Assembly (NCBI GenBank): GCA_963816065.1
Contig: CAWFJG010000030.1
Coordinates: forward strand, 1-64,000
Length of the DNA stretch: 64,000 nucleotides
DNA from: Roseiarcus sp963816065
GTDB taxonomy: Bacteria > Pseudomonadota > Alphaproteobacteria > Rhizobiales > Beijerinckiaceae
Reading direction: 5' to 3'
Shown here: piece by piece, positions 27,276-36,513 of the stretch
How positions within the stretch are numbered: the stretch's first letter is position 1
How the letters are laid out: every line of letters begins with the position of its first letter
The notes under the pieces: model-generated
Told to the model about the DNA's origin: nothing
Seen by the model: the letters and a program-made list of their open reading frames with translations, nothing else
The model's database searches: none
Made by a program: the position numbers and the translations under genes

Positions 27276-28658
27276 TCAGAGGCAGGGCAGACGCAGGATC
27301 GCCCTGAGACCGCCGAGCGGGCTCGCGTCAAGTTCAAGCGAGCCGCCATAGATCGACGCCAGTTCCACGACGATCGAGAGGCCGAGTCCGGACCCGGGCC
27401 GCGACTTGTCGAGCCGCTTGCCGCGCTCGAGCGCCTCGGCCCGCGCAGCGGCCCCCAGACCGGGACCGTCGTCGTCGATCTCCGCAATCAGGTGCGGCGC
27501 GGGGTCCTTGCCCGCAGCGGGCGCGCGCCGGGTTCGGATCGACACGGTCTCGCACGCCCATTTGCCGGCGTTGTCCAGCAGGTTGCCGATCAGGTCGGTC
27601 AGGTCCTGCGCTTCGCCGCGGAACTTAAGGCCCTCCTGCAGGTCGGCCTTGAAGCTCAACCCCCGCTCGGCGTGCAGCTTCTCGAATGTGCGGACGAGCC
27701 TGTCGACCACGGGCTTGACTTCCGTGGCGAGCCCAACGGTGCGCGCTCGCGCGGCCGCGCGAGCGCGGTCGAGATAAAACCCGACCTGCTGGCGCATGAT
27801 TTCCGTCTGCTCGCTGACCTTCTCCTTCAAATTGGAGCTTCCCGAATCCGCCTCGTTGATCAGGACGCTGAGCGGGGTTTTCAGAGCGTGTGCGAGGTTG
27901 CCGACCTGAGTGCGGGCCCGCTCCACGATCTCCCGATTGGCGTCGATGAGTTGGTTCACCTCGACTGCGAGCGGCGCAACGTCCTGCGGAAATTCGCCTT
28001 CGATGCGATCCGCTTCTCCCCGTCGGATAGCGGCGACCCCCTCGCGCAGCACGCGAAGAGGCCGCAGTCCGTAGCGGACGGCGAGCGCCGTCGAACCAAT
28101 CAGCGCCATCGCGAGCGTCAGGAAGGTCCCCGCGAGCGCCCATTCGAAGCTGCGCTCCTGCGCCTGGATGACATCGGCGTTGGCGGCCACCTGGACGAGA
28201 AAGCGCCCCTCTTCGCCGGCGTCGATCTGGCGCTCGACCATACGCAGTTCGTGTCCGCCGGGTCCGATGACATAGCCGCTGAGAATGTCGCCGTGATCCG
28301 GCGACACAGCGACGAGATGGGGCAGTTGCGTGGCGAAAAGCGACGGGGAGGCCCGGATTTCAGGGGGGTCGGCGTCCACGCGAGTGATCTGCCAGTACCA
28401 CCCGGAAAAGGCGAGTTCGAACTGAGGCGCGATTCCCATCGGGGCCGGCGCCGCGCCCTTGGTCTCCTCGCCTGCCGCCAGATTGGCGACCAGCGCCTTC
28501 AGATAGACGCCGAGCTGGTCATCGAAATTGGCCTCAGTCCAGCGGGCGTTGAGCGCGCTCAAGCTGAAGCCCGCAAGCGCCAGAATGAGCGTGCTCCAGA
28601 ACGCCGCCGACAGGAATAGCCGCGCGGCGATCGAACGAGCGGCGAACGTCAACCGCAT
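27276..28658 (-). CDS. feuQ: FeuQ/PhoQ-like sensor histidine kinase
   Basis: 460 residues. Two membrane helices (about residues 12-34 and 170-190) flank a periplasmic sensor; HAMP-like RYGLRPLRVLREGVAAIRRG follows. The kinase core has the H-box VGNLAHALKTPLSVL, N-box NLLDNAGKWA, and glycine boxes IDDDGPGL and GSGLGLSIV. In rhizobia feuQ follows feuP, the response regulator, and precedes ccmI; here the upstream neighbour is ilvD, six bases away, and no regulator is present in the window. The symbol is given by similarity and gene order. Confidence 0.8.
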   Translation of the reverse strand: MRLTFAARSIAARLFLSAAFWSTLILALAGFSLSALNARWTEANFDDQLGVYLKALVANLAAGEETKGAAPAPMGIAPQFELAFSGWYWQITRVDADPPEIRASPSLFATQLPHLVAVSPDHGDILSGYVIGPGGHELRMVERQIDAGEEGRFLVQVAANADVIQAQERSFEWALAGTFLTLAMALIGSTALAVRYGLRPLRVLREGVAAIRRGEADRIEGEFPQDVAPLAVEVNQLIDANREIVERARTQVGNLAHALKTPLSVLINEADSGSSNLKEKVSEQTEIMRQQVGFYLDRARAAARARTVGLATEVKPVVDRLVRTFEKLHAERGLSFKADLQEGLKFRGEAQDLTDLIGNLLDNAGKWACETVSIRTRRAPAAGKDPAPHLIAEIDDDGPGLGAAARAEALERGKRLDKSRPGSGLGLSIVVELASIYGGSLELDASPLGGLRAILRLPCL

Positions 28659-28664
28659 CGAGGA

Positions 28665-30506
28665 TCAGGGGACCTCGCGCACGGCTCCGCGCGCGGCGCT
28701 GGTGGCGAAAGCGGCATAGGCGCGCAGAGCCTGCGAAACCTTGCGGGCGCGCGGTTTCGCGGGCTTCCAGGCGGCCTCGCCTCTGGCCTCCATCGCTCGG
28801 CAGCGCTCGGCGAGCCTCGCCTCGTCGACGATCAGGCTGACCGAGCGGGCGGGGATGTCGATCTCGATGCGGTCCCCCTCTTCGATGAGCGCAATCGCCC
28901 CTCCCTCGGCGGCCTCCGGCGAGACATGGCCGATCGAGAGCCCGGACGTGCCCCCTGAGAAACGCCCATCGGTGATCAGCGCGCACGCCTTGCCGAGCCC
29001 GCGCGACTTCAGATAGCTCGTCGGGTACAGCATCTCCTGCATGCCGGGACCGCCGCGCGGACCCTCGTAGCGGATCACCACCACGTCGCCCGCGGCGACT
29101 TTGCCGTTCAGGATCCCCTGCACGGCGTCGTCCTGGCTTTCGAAGATGCGCGCGGGACCGACGAACTTGAGGACGCTTGCGTCGACGCCCGCGGTCTTCA
29201 CGATGCAGCCGTCGAGCGCGATATTCCCCTTCAGCACCGCGAGGCCGCCGTCCTTGAGGAACGCGTGCTCGGCGTCGCGGATGACGCCTTCCTTCCGGTC
29301 TTCGTCGAGCGAGGGGTAGCGCGCCGACTGACTGAAGGCCACCTGTGTCGGGATCCCGCCGGGCGCGGCGCAGAAAAACTCGCGGGTCGCGCTGCTCGAC
29401 GTCCGCTTGATGTCGTGGCGCGACAGCGCATGCTCGAGCAACTCTGCGTGAACCATGCGCACGTCCCGGTTGAGCAGGCCCGCCCGATCGAGTTCGCCGA
29501 GAATGCCCATGATGCCGCCGGCGCGATGCACGTCCTCGATGTGAACGTCGGCGACCGACGGCGAGACCTTGCATAGAACGGGCGCCCTGCGCGACAGGCG
29601 ATCGATGTCGGCCATGGTGAAGGGAATCTCGGCCTCGTGCGCGGCGGCGAGCAGGTGCAGCACGGTGTTGGTCGAGCCGCCCATCGAGATGTCGAGGGTC
29701 ATCGCGTTTTCGAACGCTCGGAAACTGGCGATCGATCGCGGCAGCACGCCCGCGTCGTCCTCCTCGTAGTAGCGGCGCGCGAGATCGACGATGAGATGGC
29801 CGGCTTCGACGAACAGACGCCTGCGGTCGGCATGCGTCGCAACCACGGTGCCGTTGCCGGGAAGCGAAAGCCCGAGCGCCTCCGTCAGGCAGTTCATCGA
29901 ATTGGCGGTGAACATGCCCGAGCAGGAGCCGCAGGTCGGACAAGCGGAGCGCTCGATCACCGCGACGTCGGCGTCGCTCACATTCTCGTCCGCCGCCGCC
30001 ACCATTGCGTCGATCAGGTCGACCGTGCGGGCGCCCGTCGAGAGCTTGACCTTTCCGGCCTCCATCGGACCGCCGGAAACGAACACCGCGGGGATGTTGA
30101 GCCGCAGCGCGGCCATCAGCATGCCCGGCGTGATCTTGTCGCAGTTCGAGATGCAGACCAGGGCGTCGGCGCAATGCGCGTTGACCATGTATTCGACGCT
30201 GTCCGCGATGACCTCGCGCGACGGCAACGAGTAGAGCATTCCGTCGTGTCCCATCGCGATGCCATCGTCGATGGCGATGGTGTCGAACTCCTTGGCGACG
30301 CCGCCCGCCGCCTCGATCTCGCGCGCAACCAATTGACCGAGGTCCTTGAGGTGGACGTGGCCGGGTACGAATTGGGTGAAGGAATTGGCGACCGCGATGA
30401 TCGGCTTGCCGAAATCGCCGTCCTTCATGCCGGTCGCGCGCCAGAGGCCGCGCGCGCCAGCCATGTTGCGGCCGTGCGTCGAGGTGCGGGAACGATAGGA
30501 GGGCAT
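28665..30506 (-). CDS. ilvD: Dihydroxy-acid dehydratase
   Basis: 613 residues from ATG 30506, giving the standard opening MPSYRSRTSTHGRNMAGARG; the longer frame to 30602 is not needed. It dehydrates 2,3-dihydroxy-3-methylbutanoate and -pentanoate in valine and isoleucine synthesis, using an Fe-S cluster. Key motifs: CISNCDKITPGM, SACPTCGSCSGMFTANSMNC, DISMGGSTNTVLHL and ITDGRFSGGTSGLSIGHVSPEA. Length and motifs match the E. coli type enzyme. Intact. Confidence 0.95.
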   Translation of the reverse strand: MPSYRSRTSTHGRNMAGARGLWRATGMKDGDFGKPIIAVANSFTQFVPGHVHLKDLGQLVAREIEAAGGVAKEFDTIAIDDGIAMGHDGMLYSLPSREVIADSVEYMVNAHCADALVCISNCDKITPGMLMAALRLNIPAVFVSGGPMEAGKVKLSTGARTVDLIDAMVAAADENVSDADVAVIERSACPTCGSCSGMFTANSMNCLTEALGLSLPGNGTVVATHADRRRLFVEAGHLIVDLARRYYEEDDAGVLPRSIASFRAFENAMTLDISMGGSTNTVLHLLAAAHEAEIPFTMADIDRLSRRAPVLCKVSPSVADVHIEDVHRAGGIMGILGELDRAGLLNRDVRMVHAELLEHALSRHDIKRTSSSATREFFCAAPGGIPTQVAFSQSARYPSLDEDRKEGVIRDAEHAFLKDGGLAVLKGNIALDGCIVKTAGVDASVLKFVGPARIFESQDDAVQGILNGKVAAGDVVVIRYEGPRGGPGMQEMLYPTSYLKSRGLGKACALITDGRFSGGTSGLSIGHVSPEAAEGGAIALIEEGDRIEIDIPARSVSLIVDEARLAERCRAMEARGEAAWKPAKPRARKVSQALRAYAAFATSAARGAVREVP

Positions 30507-31358
30507 GTGCGAGCCTGCAGGAAGAAATGCGACGGCGCCCGGAGCGCCGGAAGCGGTCTTCTCGCATTTTCCACCGACCGCCAGCAAGGGCCGCTGCGAC
30601 AAATCGAGCCAGGGCGCGACGGGTTCCGCTCGGCAGGGCCAGCGCCGATCGCAGAGGCGGTCCGCGCAACCCGCAAAATTCGCGGCGATTCGGAGGTGCT
30701 CCTCACTCCTCCGCGGTCAACGGAATCCCGCCGATTTTCGTCTGACGAGACGCGTAGAAGCGGATCGTCAGCTCGATGTCTTTCGGGAGATCGGCCGCCA
30801 TCCTGCAGTGGTTGCCGGATCCGTCTTCGACGATAAGCGTACAGCGCCCGAGCCGTGGGTTGACAGAATTTATATTTACAATGCAGGATTTAACCGCAGC
30901 AAAATCGATGATTTGCTGTGATTGAACTGTTTCTCCAAATAAGCTCAGGCCGAGCCAGCGAGTATGCCGGCGCGCTCCGGCCCCCGCGCAAGCGTCGTGT
31001 GTCCTGCGTCATAAGGCCTTTCATGTACGCGAGCCGAACTTCAGTCGCTTCGGAACGCAGGTCCGGGAACGCAACGCCCCGGAATCGGCAGGCCGGCGGG
31101 CAATCCGCTCGCGGCCGTGGCGGACGGGAACTGCAGCGCCATGAGCATGGCTTTGAATCTCTAGCGCAAGGACATCGAGGCGATCGCACCGTTCATGGCC
31201 CGCCTAGAACGCCACGCGCCGCTGTTTACCGCCGCCGTACGGTTCTATTACGCCGCCCCGGCACCCGTTCGATAGGCGAGCGACGACCGATCTGAAACAG
31301 GACGATGGCTCGCCGCTCCGGCGAGGGACGCCAATCCCAGAGGATCAGGAGGGTGAAC
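30507..31358. other. Intergenic region with a short unrecognised ORF
   Basis: The left part is GC-rich leader of ilvD; 30830-30930 is AT-rich and could hold promoters. One short frame at 30703-30801 is listed separately. Nothing else is supported; 31000-31300 has only short shadow frames. Confidence 0.4.
30703..30801 (-). CDS. Possible ORF or fragment, unrecognised
   Basis: Read leftwards the codons give MAADLPKDIELTIRFYASRQ then TKIGGIPLTAEE and TGA at 30703. The same frame stays open upstream to about 31000 (including RCTLIVEDGSGNHCR) but with no ATG, GTG or TTG, so either it starts at ATG 30801 or its true start has been lost by a frameshift. The translation looks protein-like rather than shadow-like. 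No family recognised. Confidence 0.35.
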   Translation of the reverse strand: MAADLPKDIELTIRFYASRQTKIGGIPLTAEE

Positions 31359-32444
31359 ATGAACGATCGCAACGGCCGAAGACACTATAAAATCGCCGTG
31401 ATACCAGGCGACGGGATCGGGAAGGAAGTCGTGCCGGAGGGTTGCGCGGTTCTCGAGGCGGCGGCCAGGCAGCACGGCTTCGATCTCACCCTCGATGCGT
31501 TCGCTTTCGCATCATACGATTACTACTCCCGGCACAGGCAAATGCTTCCGGACGACTGGAAGGAGTTGATCGGCTCGCATGACGCAATCTTCTTTGGCGC
31601 GGTCGGCTGGCCAGAGAAGATTCCCGATCACACCTCGCTGTGGGGCTCGCTGTTGCAGTTTCGGCGTGAATTCGACCAATACGTCAATCTCCGCCCGGCC
31701 CGGCTCCTGCCGGGTATCCCGTCGCCTCTCGCAAACCGTCGGCCCGGAGACATTGACTTCTACGTCGTGCGGGAAAACACGGAGGGCGAGTATTCGTCAA
31801 TCGGTGGTAAGATGTTCGCCGATACGTCGCGTGAGTTTGTTATCCAGGAAACTGTCATGACGCGTGTCGGCGTCGACCGGATACTGAAGTTCGCGTTTGA
31901 ACTCGCGCAAAGCCGACCAAAGAAGCATCTCACGTCTGCGACCAAGTCAAACGGCATATCGATCACCATGCCGTATTGGGACGAACGCGTGAAGGCGATG
32001 GCGCAGCCCTACCCCAGCGTGAGGGTGGACAAGTACCACATAGACATTCTGGCCGCCCAATTCGTCCTTCATCCCGATTGGTTCGATGTGGTGGTTGGCT
32101 CCAATCTGTTTGGAGACATCCTTTCCGATCTGGGTCCGGCTTGCGCAGGCGCGATCGGCATCGCGCCGTCGGCAAATATCAATCCGGAACGACGGTTTCC
32201 GTCTTTGTTCGAGCCCGTCCATGGGTCGGCGCCTGATATTGCCGGACAGGGGATCGCGAATCCAATCGGCCAAATCTGGTCGGCCGGGATGATGCTTGAT
32301 CACCTTGGGGAGCAGGCCGCTGCTGCGGACATCGTGACCGCGATCGAACATGTGCTGGCGGAGCCGGCCCTCAGAACGCGCGATCTTGGCGGCTCAGCGA
32401 GTACGCGGGAGTGCGGCGCCGCAGTTGTCCGCGCTCTCCGTTGA
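31359..32444 (+). CDS. Tartrate / D-malate dehydrogenase (decarboxylating)
   Basis: 361 residues from ATG 31359, with AGGAGG seven bases upstream. A member of the beta-decarboxylating dehydrogenase family: VIPGDGIGKEV, YVNLRPARLLPG, FYVVRENTEGEYSSIGG, DKYHIDILAAQFVLHP, NLFGDILSDLGPACAGAIG and EPVHGSAPDIAGQGIANPIG. The AFASYDYYSRH and FGAVGWPEKIPDHTSLWG stretches fit the TtuC/DmlA branch rather than isopropylmalate dehydrogenase. It oxidises tartrate, D-malate or 3-alkylmalates with NAD+. Which substrate is used cannot be decided here. Monocistronic. Confidence 0.85.
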   Translation: MNDRNGRRHYKIAVIPGDGIGKEVVPEGCAVLEAAARQHGFDLTLDAFAFASYDYYSRHRQMLPDDWKELIGSHDAIFFGAVGWPEKIPDHTSLWGSLLQFRREFDQYVNLRPARLLPGIPSPLANRRPGDIDFYVVRENTEGEYSSIGGKMFADTSREFVIQETVMTRVGVDRILKFAFELAQSRPKKHLTSATKSNGISITMPYWDERVKAMAQPYPSVRVDKYHIDILAAQFVLHPDWFDVVVGSNLFGDILSDLGPACAGAIGIAPSANINPERRFPSLFEPVHGSAPDIAGQGIANPIGQIWSAGMMLDHLGEQAAAADIVTAIEHVLAEPALRTRDLGGSASTRECGAAVVRALR

Positions 32445-32742
32445 TGCGACGTTTCTACTGGTCGACGCGGAACTTGTCGTTCTCGGCTCGGCTTCATCGG
32501 CGCCGTCGGTCGCTTTCCGCCGGTTTGCCGCCGCGCCTTTCGTGCAGCGATCATCACAAGCGAACGCTCGCGCCGGGTCCGCAGGTCCCTCGTCGCATCA
32601 ATCCCCGTCGCCGCCCCTGTCGCCGTCGCGCATGCGAAATTCGGAGGCTTGCGGTGCAAAATATTGTGTAAATCAGAATTCTGCTGTATCGTCTTTCACA
32701 TTCGACCAAATGAGGCCGCCGCGGGCGGCGGGCGAGGACGGC
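32445..32742. other. Gap with a possible promoter, no gene
   Basis: GC-rich until about 32650, then an AT-rich patch (about 32655-32705) just upstream of the HTH-protein start that may hold its promoter. No other feature seen. Confidence 0.35.
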
Positions 32743-33447
32743 ATGGACGAGACGACGAGGGGACACACCGCGACCTTCACCCGGGCGGAGCGGACCCGAC
32801 GCATGCTCGACTGCCTGCGCGAGGGCTGGGGCTATCGCGACGTCGCCAGCATGGAAGGGCTTTCGGAGCGGCGGGTGCGCCAGATCGTCGGCGCCCATGT
32901 CCGGCGCTCGGAGCCGGTCGACGAGGACATCCACGCCGCCCTGCAGATCGAGCGGCTGGAGTTCGCCGTCAAAATGGCGGGCGACGCTCTGGCGAAGGGC
33001 GATGTCCGGGCGATCGCCCCGTACATCAAGGCGATCGACCGGCTCGACGCCTATCAGACGCGCGCCCGCAAGGCCGCGCCGCAGCCGTCGCAGGAGGCCG
33101 ACGCGCTGGTGGTCGAGATGCTCGTCGACCGGATCCAGCTCGGCATCGAGGCCGAGATGGCGGCGGCCAAATCGCCCGGTCCGGCCGCCGCGCCGGACCC
33201 CGGCATGGAGGCCGAGGCCGCCCCGCCGCTCGCCGGGCCGGACGGGCCGATCGCGCCCGCTGCGCCGCCGGCGGCCGCCGCGCCGCCGGCCGAGCCCGCG
33301 AGCGCCGTCGTCGCGGCCCCCGCGCCGCCCGCCGCTGGAGCGGAGCCGTCGCCGCCGCCAACTCCGGCGATGTACGTTCCCGCGTTCTGCAGGCCGGAGA
33401 TGTCGAATTTCTCGCTGTCGAACATTAGCCCCTTCTTCTGGGGGTAA
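32743..33447 (+). CDS. Helix-turn-helix protein with Pro/Ala-rich tail, unknown
   Basis: 234 residues from ATG 32743. The N-terminus has a sigma-region-4 or resolvase-like helix-turn-helix: RTRRMLDCLREGWGYRDVAS then EGLSERRVRQIVG. A helical middle (FAVKMAGDALAKGDVRAIAP, AIDRLDAYQTRA) recalls small-terminase-like phage or island proteins. Residues about 145-215 are a Pro/Ala-rich low-complexity tail, ending NFSLSNISPFFWG. It lies next to an IS1595-like element, fitting an accessory origin. Confidence 0.55.
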   Translation: MDETTRGHTATFTRAERTRRMLDCLREGWGYRDVASMEGLSERRVRQIVGAHVRRSEPVDEDIHAALQIERLEFAVKMAGDALAKGDVRAIAPYIKAIDRLDAYQTRARKAAPQPSQEADALVVEMLVDRIQLGIEAEMAAAKSPGPAAAPDPGMEAEAAPPLAGPDGPIAPAAPPAAAAPPAEPASAVVAAPAPPAAGAEPSPPPTPAMYVPAFCRPEMSNFSLSNISPFFWG

Positions 33448-33554
33448 CGCCTTGATAAGTCTCGTTTCGCGGAAATTTTTGGCGATATTATAGTTGACGG
33501 ACCCATGATCTAGTGATACATTTGATCAGTAAATGAAATTACGGATTGCGTGTC

Positions 33555-34383
33555 ATGTCTAAGTCGGTTCTCGACGCCAAGGCGCTTCATGATGAAGCGG
33601 CGGCGTACGATTGGGTCGAAGCGCGGCTTTGGCCGAATGGACTGTCTGCCCGCATTGCGGGGCGGTCGATCGCATTTCCAAGATGCAAGGGGCGAGCACC
33701 CGGATCGGCTGTTACAAATGCTACCACTGCCGGAAGAAGTTCACCGTCAAGGTCGGGACCGTGTTCGAGGACTTGCATGTCCCGATGCACCTTTGGCTTC
33801 AGGCCGTCTATCTCATGTGCTCGTCGAAGAAAGGGGTGTCAAGCAACCAGCTCCACCGCACTCTCGGCGTTACACTGAAAACCGCATGGTTCATGTCGCA
33901 CCGTCTCCGAGAGGCGATGCGAGTTGTCGGCGCTGATCCTATGGGCGGCGAGGGGTCCATCGTCGAGGCGGATGAGACCTTCATCGGCCGCAAGGAAGGC
34001 GTTGAGGTCAAACGCGGCGGAGCCCACAAGAACGTCGTCCTGACTTTGGTTGAGCGCGGCGGCGCGGCTCGCTCGTTCCACGTCGAGCGGGCGACCGTTG
34101 CGGAAGTGGTCCCGATCGTGAAGGCCAACATCGAGCGCGAAAGCCACCTTATGACCGACGAAGCGTCACACTACACCCGTGTCGGCAAGAAGTTCTCCGC
34201 TCACGGCGTCGTTGACCACTCGCGCAAGGAATACGCTTACACTGACCGGGAGACCGGCGTCTCCGTCGGGATCAACACCGTCGAGGGCTACTACAGCATC
34301 TTCAAGCGCGGCATGATCGGCATCTACCAGCATTGCAGCGAGAAGCACCTGCATCGCTATCTCGCGGAATACGATTTCCGTAT
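33555..34383 (+). pseudogene. IS1595-family (ISXO2-like) transposase, frameshifted and 3'-truncated
   Basis: ATG 33555. The N-terminal frame (YDWVEARLWPNG) shifts at about 33640 into TVCPHCGAVD, YKCYHCRKKFTVKVGTVFED (the paired CxxC zinc ribbon), HLWLQAVYLMCSSKKGVSS, then the DDE-type core VEADETFIGRK and INTVEGYYSIFKRGM and the end HRYLAEYDFR. The last 30-40 residues expected in this family are missing: at about 34381 the sequence passes into the end of an IS5-like element. Probably inactive. Confidence 0.8.
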
Positions 34384-35262
34384 TCGAAAGTTCATGCGGG
34401 ATTGCAGAGTTTTCGCAGCATGAGGCGGATAGAGGCGAAACGCAGGAACGTGAGGGCTGTGAGGTTGAGGTTCTCCCAATCCTTGGCGAGCCTTCGGCAG
34501 CGGTTGAGCCAGGCGATCGTTCGCTCGACGATCCAACGCTTGGGCAGCTTGACAAACCCCTTCGCCTGATCGGATCGTTTGACGATGTCTATCTTGAGGT
34601 GAGCCAAAATCTTGGCGACCGCTTCGGCGAAGATCGGCCCTTGGTACGCGGCGTCGGCGAACAGTTTTTCAAGATAGGGGAAGCGGCCGAGCCCGTCGAA
34701 AGCAACAAAGCGCCGCCGTCGCGATCCTGGACGTCGGCGGAATGAACGATAGCCTGCATCAGCAGCCCTTGGGTGTCGACGAGAAGGTGACGCTTCTTGC
34801 CCTTGATCTTCTTTCCTGCGTCGAACCCGTGCGGGTCAATCGAGGCCCCCCTTTTTCGGCGCTTTTCACGCTCTGGCTGTCGATGATGGCGACGGTTGGA
34901 CTGGCCTCGCGTTCGGCCTGCTCGCGGCATTTTTCGTAAAGCGCGTCATGCACGCGATCCAGAACGCCATCAATGCCCCAGTCGTGAAAGTAACGATAGA
35001 CGGTGCTGTGCGGCGGCAAATCCTTGGGAAGATAACGCCATTGGCATCCGGTGCTCAGCACGTACAGCACGGCGTTGAGCGCCTCACGCATGTTGGTTTC
35101 TCGTCTCGGCCTCCCCGCCTCGCTGGAGGAATGAGCGGTTCGACATGCGCCCACTCCTCGTCCGTCAGATCGCTCGGGTATCGCAGATGATCGCGCTTGT
35201 ATTTCGCTCGGTTCTTGTTCTATCCGTCGCGTGGAAGAAAAATCCGTCTTGATTTTCCGGAT
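34382..35262 (-). mobile_element. IS5-family insertion sequence with broken transposase
   Basis: The transposase reads leftwards from about 35215 to 34392 in three frames: DLTDEEWAHVEPLIPPARRG, AVLYVLSTGCQWRYLPKDLP, YRYFHDWGIDGVLDRVHDAL, TVAIIDSQSVKSAEKGG, GKKRHLLVDTQGLL and KRWIVERTIAWLNRCRRLAK. Breaks are near 35105, 34830 and 34640. Likely ends are imperfect inverted repeats: TTCGAAAGTTCATGCGGGATT at 34383-34403 and a related 21-mer at 35241-35261 (14 of 21 match). It cuts the IS1595-like element on one side and a DUF3800 gene on the other. Confidence 0.8.
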
Positions 35263-35399
35263 GCACGTATCGATTCACGAGAGCGCCATTGCTGGTTAAC
35301 CTCTGGCCATTGAAGATCGCCATGGACGATGACGCCCGCGACGCAGAGATGCTGCGCCGCGTAATTCGTTCCGGCCTCGTCCAAATAGATCAAGCGCAC
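35220..35399 (-). pseudogene. DUF3800 protein, N-terminal fragment cut by IS5-like element
   Basis: From GTG 35399 the frame gives VRLIYLDEAGTN (the acidic DEAG of DUF3800) and CVAGVIVHGDLQWPEVNQQ, then runs into the insertion-sequence end near 35262. DUF3800 proteins have an RNase H-like fold and are often near mobile DNA. Only about 45 native residues remain of a protein usually above 200. Confidence 0.65.
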
Positions 35400-35485
35400 A
35401 AGATTGCGTCCGAGAAGCGGCCCCCTCACGGTAGCACCTTGGGTCCGTGAAGTGCAATATCGCAAATTTTTTGCAACTTTTTGAA

Positions 35486-35540
35486 GGCCATGGAAATTTT
35501 TGGAAGGCCCGGCGGAAGGAAAGTGAAGGCTTTGGAAGCC
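35486..35540 (-). repeat. 55-bp dispersed repeat, copy 1 (inverted relative to 53101)
   Basis: Read on the minus strand it aligns end to end with 53101-53155 at about 41 of 55 positions, with 26 of 28 matching in the core TTTCCTTCCGC-GGG-CTTCC then AAAAATTTC. It lies just beyond the 3' end of the GntR gene. Together the two copies bracket the GRE region in inverted orientation. Confidence 0.55.
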
Positions 35541-35611
35541 GTTTGAAGGAAATGGAAGCCGCGCCGGCGCTCGCTGATCGCGTGCGTCTCGTCCAGGTCG
35601 TGCGTCCGCCG

Positions 35612-36385
35612 TCAGTCGCTTTGTGTTGTCGACGCCGCCGGTTGGTCGCCGCGAAACGGGGGCAAGGTCTTGGCCTCGGCGACCTTCTTCGCCACGACGG
35701 AAAGCATTCCGCGCATGAGGTCGAAGGCCCGTTGCTCATCCCTCTTCTCGATCGCGAGGAGAATCTCGCCGTGCGCGTCGAGATCGCCGACAGAATGGCC
35801 GAAAATCGCGTTGGTGATCGGGGCGGTCAGCGAAAGCGCGGTTCGCACCAGGGCGCCGAGGGGCTGATAGAAACGATTGCTCGTCGCCGCGATGATGGCC
35901 TCGTGGAAACGGCAATCGGCTTCGACCGGGTCGTAGCGGCCCGCCGCCGATTCTCGCATGAAGCCGTAAGCCTCGTCGATTCGGGCAAGTTGAGTCGGGT
36001 CCGCTCGCCGCGCCGCGAGGGCGGCGGCCTCAGGCTCGAAACCCAGCCGCAGTTCGAGGAGTTCAACGACAATCTCGCGGTCGGGCGGACTCTCCCGCAG
36101 CCATCGCAGCACGTCCGAATCGAGAAGGTTCCAATCGGAGACCGGCCGCACCTCAGTGCCTCGCCGCGGGCGCGAACCGACCAAGCCTTTGGCCGTCAGC
36201 ATCTTGATGGCTTCACGGACCGCGGTCCGGCTGATCCGAAGCTCGGACGACAGAGCGCCCTCGTTGGGAAGGGTATCGCTGACGGCGAAACGACCCGCGA
36301 CGATCTCGTGTCCGAGGCGGTTGACGAGCTCGACGGTTATGTTTCCAGAGCCAAAGCTGCCGAACGCCCGGTGGGCCCTCGGCAT
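35612..36385 (-). CDS. GntR-family regulator, FCD (FadR) subgroup
   Basis: 257 residues from ATG 36385. N-terminal winged helix: LVNRLGHEIVAGRFAVSDTL, then LRISRTAVREAIKMLTAKGL and VGSRPRRGTEV. The C-terminal FCD domain has ELLELRLGFEPEAAALAARR, DCRFHEAIIAATSN (metal-binding Asp/His) and GHSVGDLDAHGEILLAI. Such proteins repress sugar-acid catabolic operons and release DNA on binding a sugar acid. It is the last gene of the leftward idonate/gluconate-type operon; a palindrome at 38753-38765 between the divergent operons is a candidate operator. Confidence 0.85.
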   Translation of the reverse strand: MPRAHRAFGSFGSGNITVELVNRLGHEIVAGRFAVSDTLPNEGALSSELRISRTAVREAIKMLTAKGLVGSRPRRGTEVRPVSDWNLLDSDVLRWLRESPPDREIVVELLELRLGFEPEAAALAARRADPTQLARIDEAYGFMRESAAGRYDPVEADCRFHEAIIAATSNRFYQPLGALVRTALSLTAPITNAIFGHSVGDLDAHGEILLAIEKRDEQRAFDLMRGMLSVVAKKVAEAKTLPPFRGDQPAASTTQSD

Positions 36386-36513
36386 GTCGCGTTTGGCGTG
36401 CGGACCCCCGCTCGTCGTCCGTAAGCCCACAAGTCCGTCCCGGTGGCGTGGCGCCATTCGCAGTTTCCAAACCTTAAGTCGAGCCGTCGTTCCGACGTCA
36501 ACGAGAGCTTCGC

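Noticed and set aside
31140..31200. Short plus-strand ORF starting ATGAGCATGGCTTTG
   Set aside because: It stops after a few codons and has no homologous look; probably non-coding.
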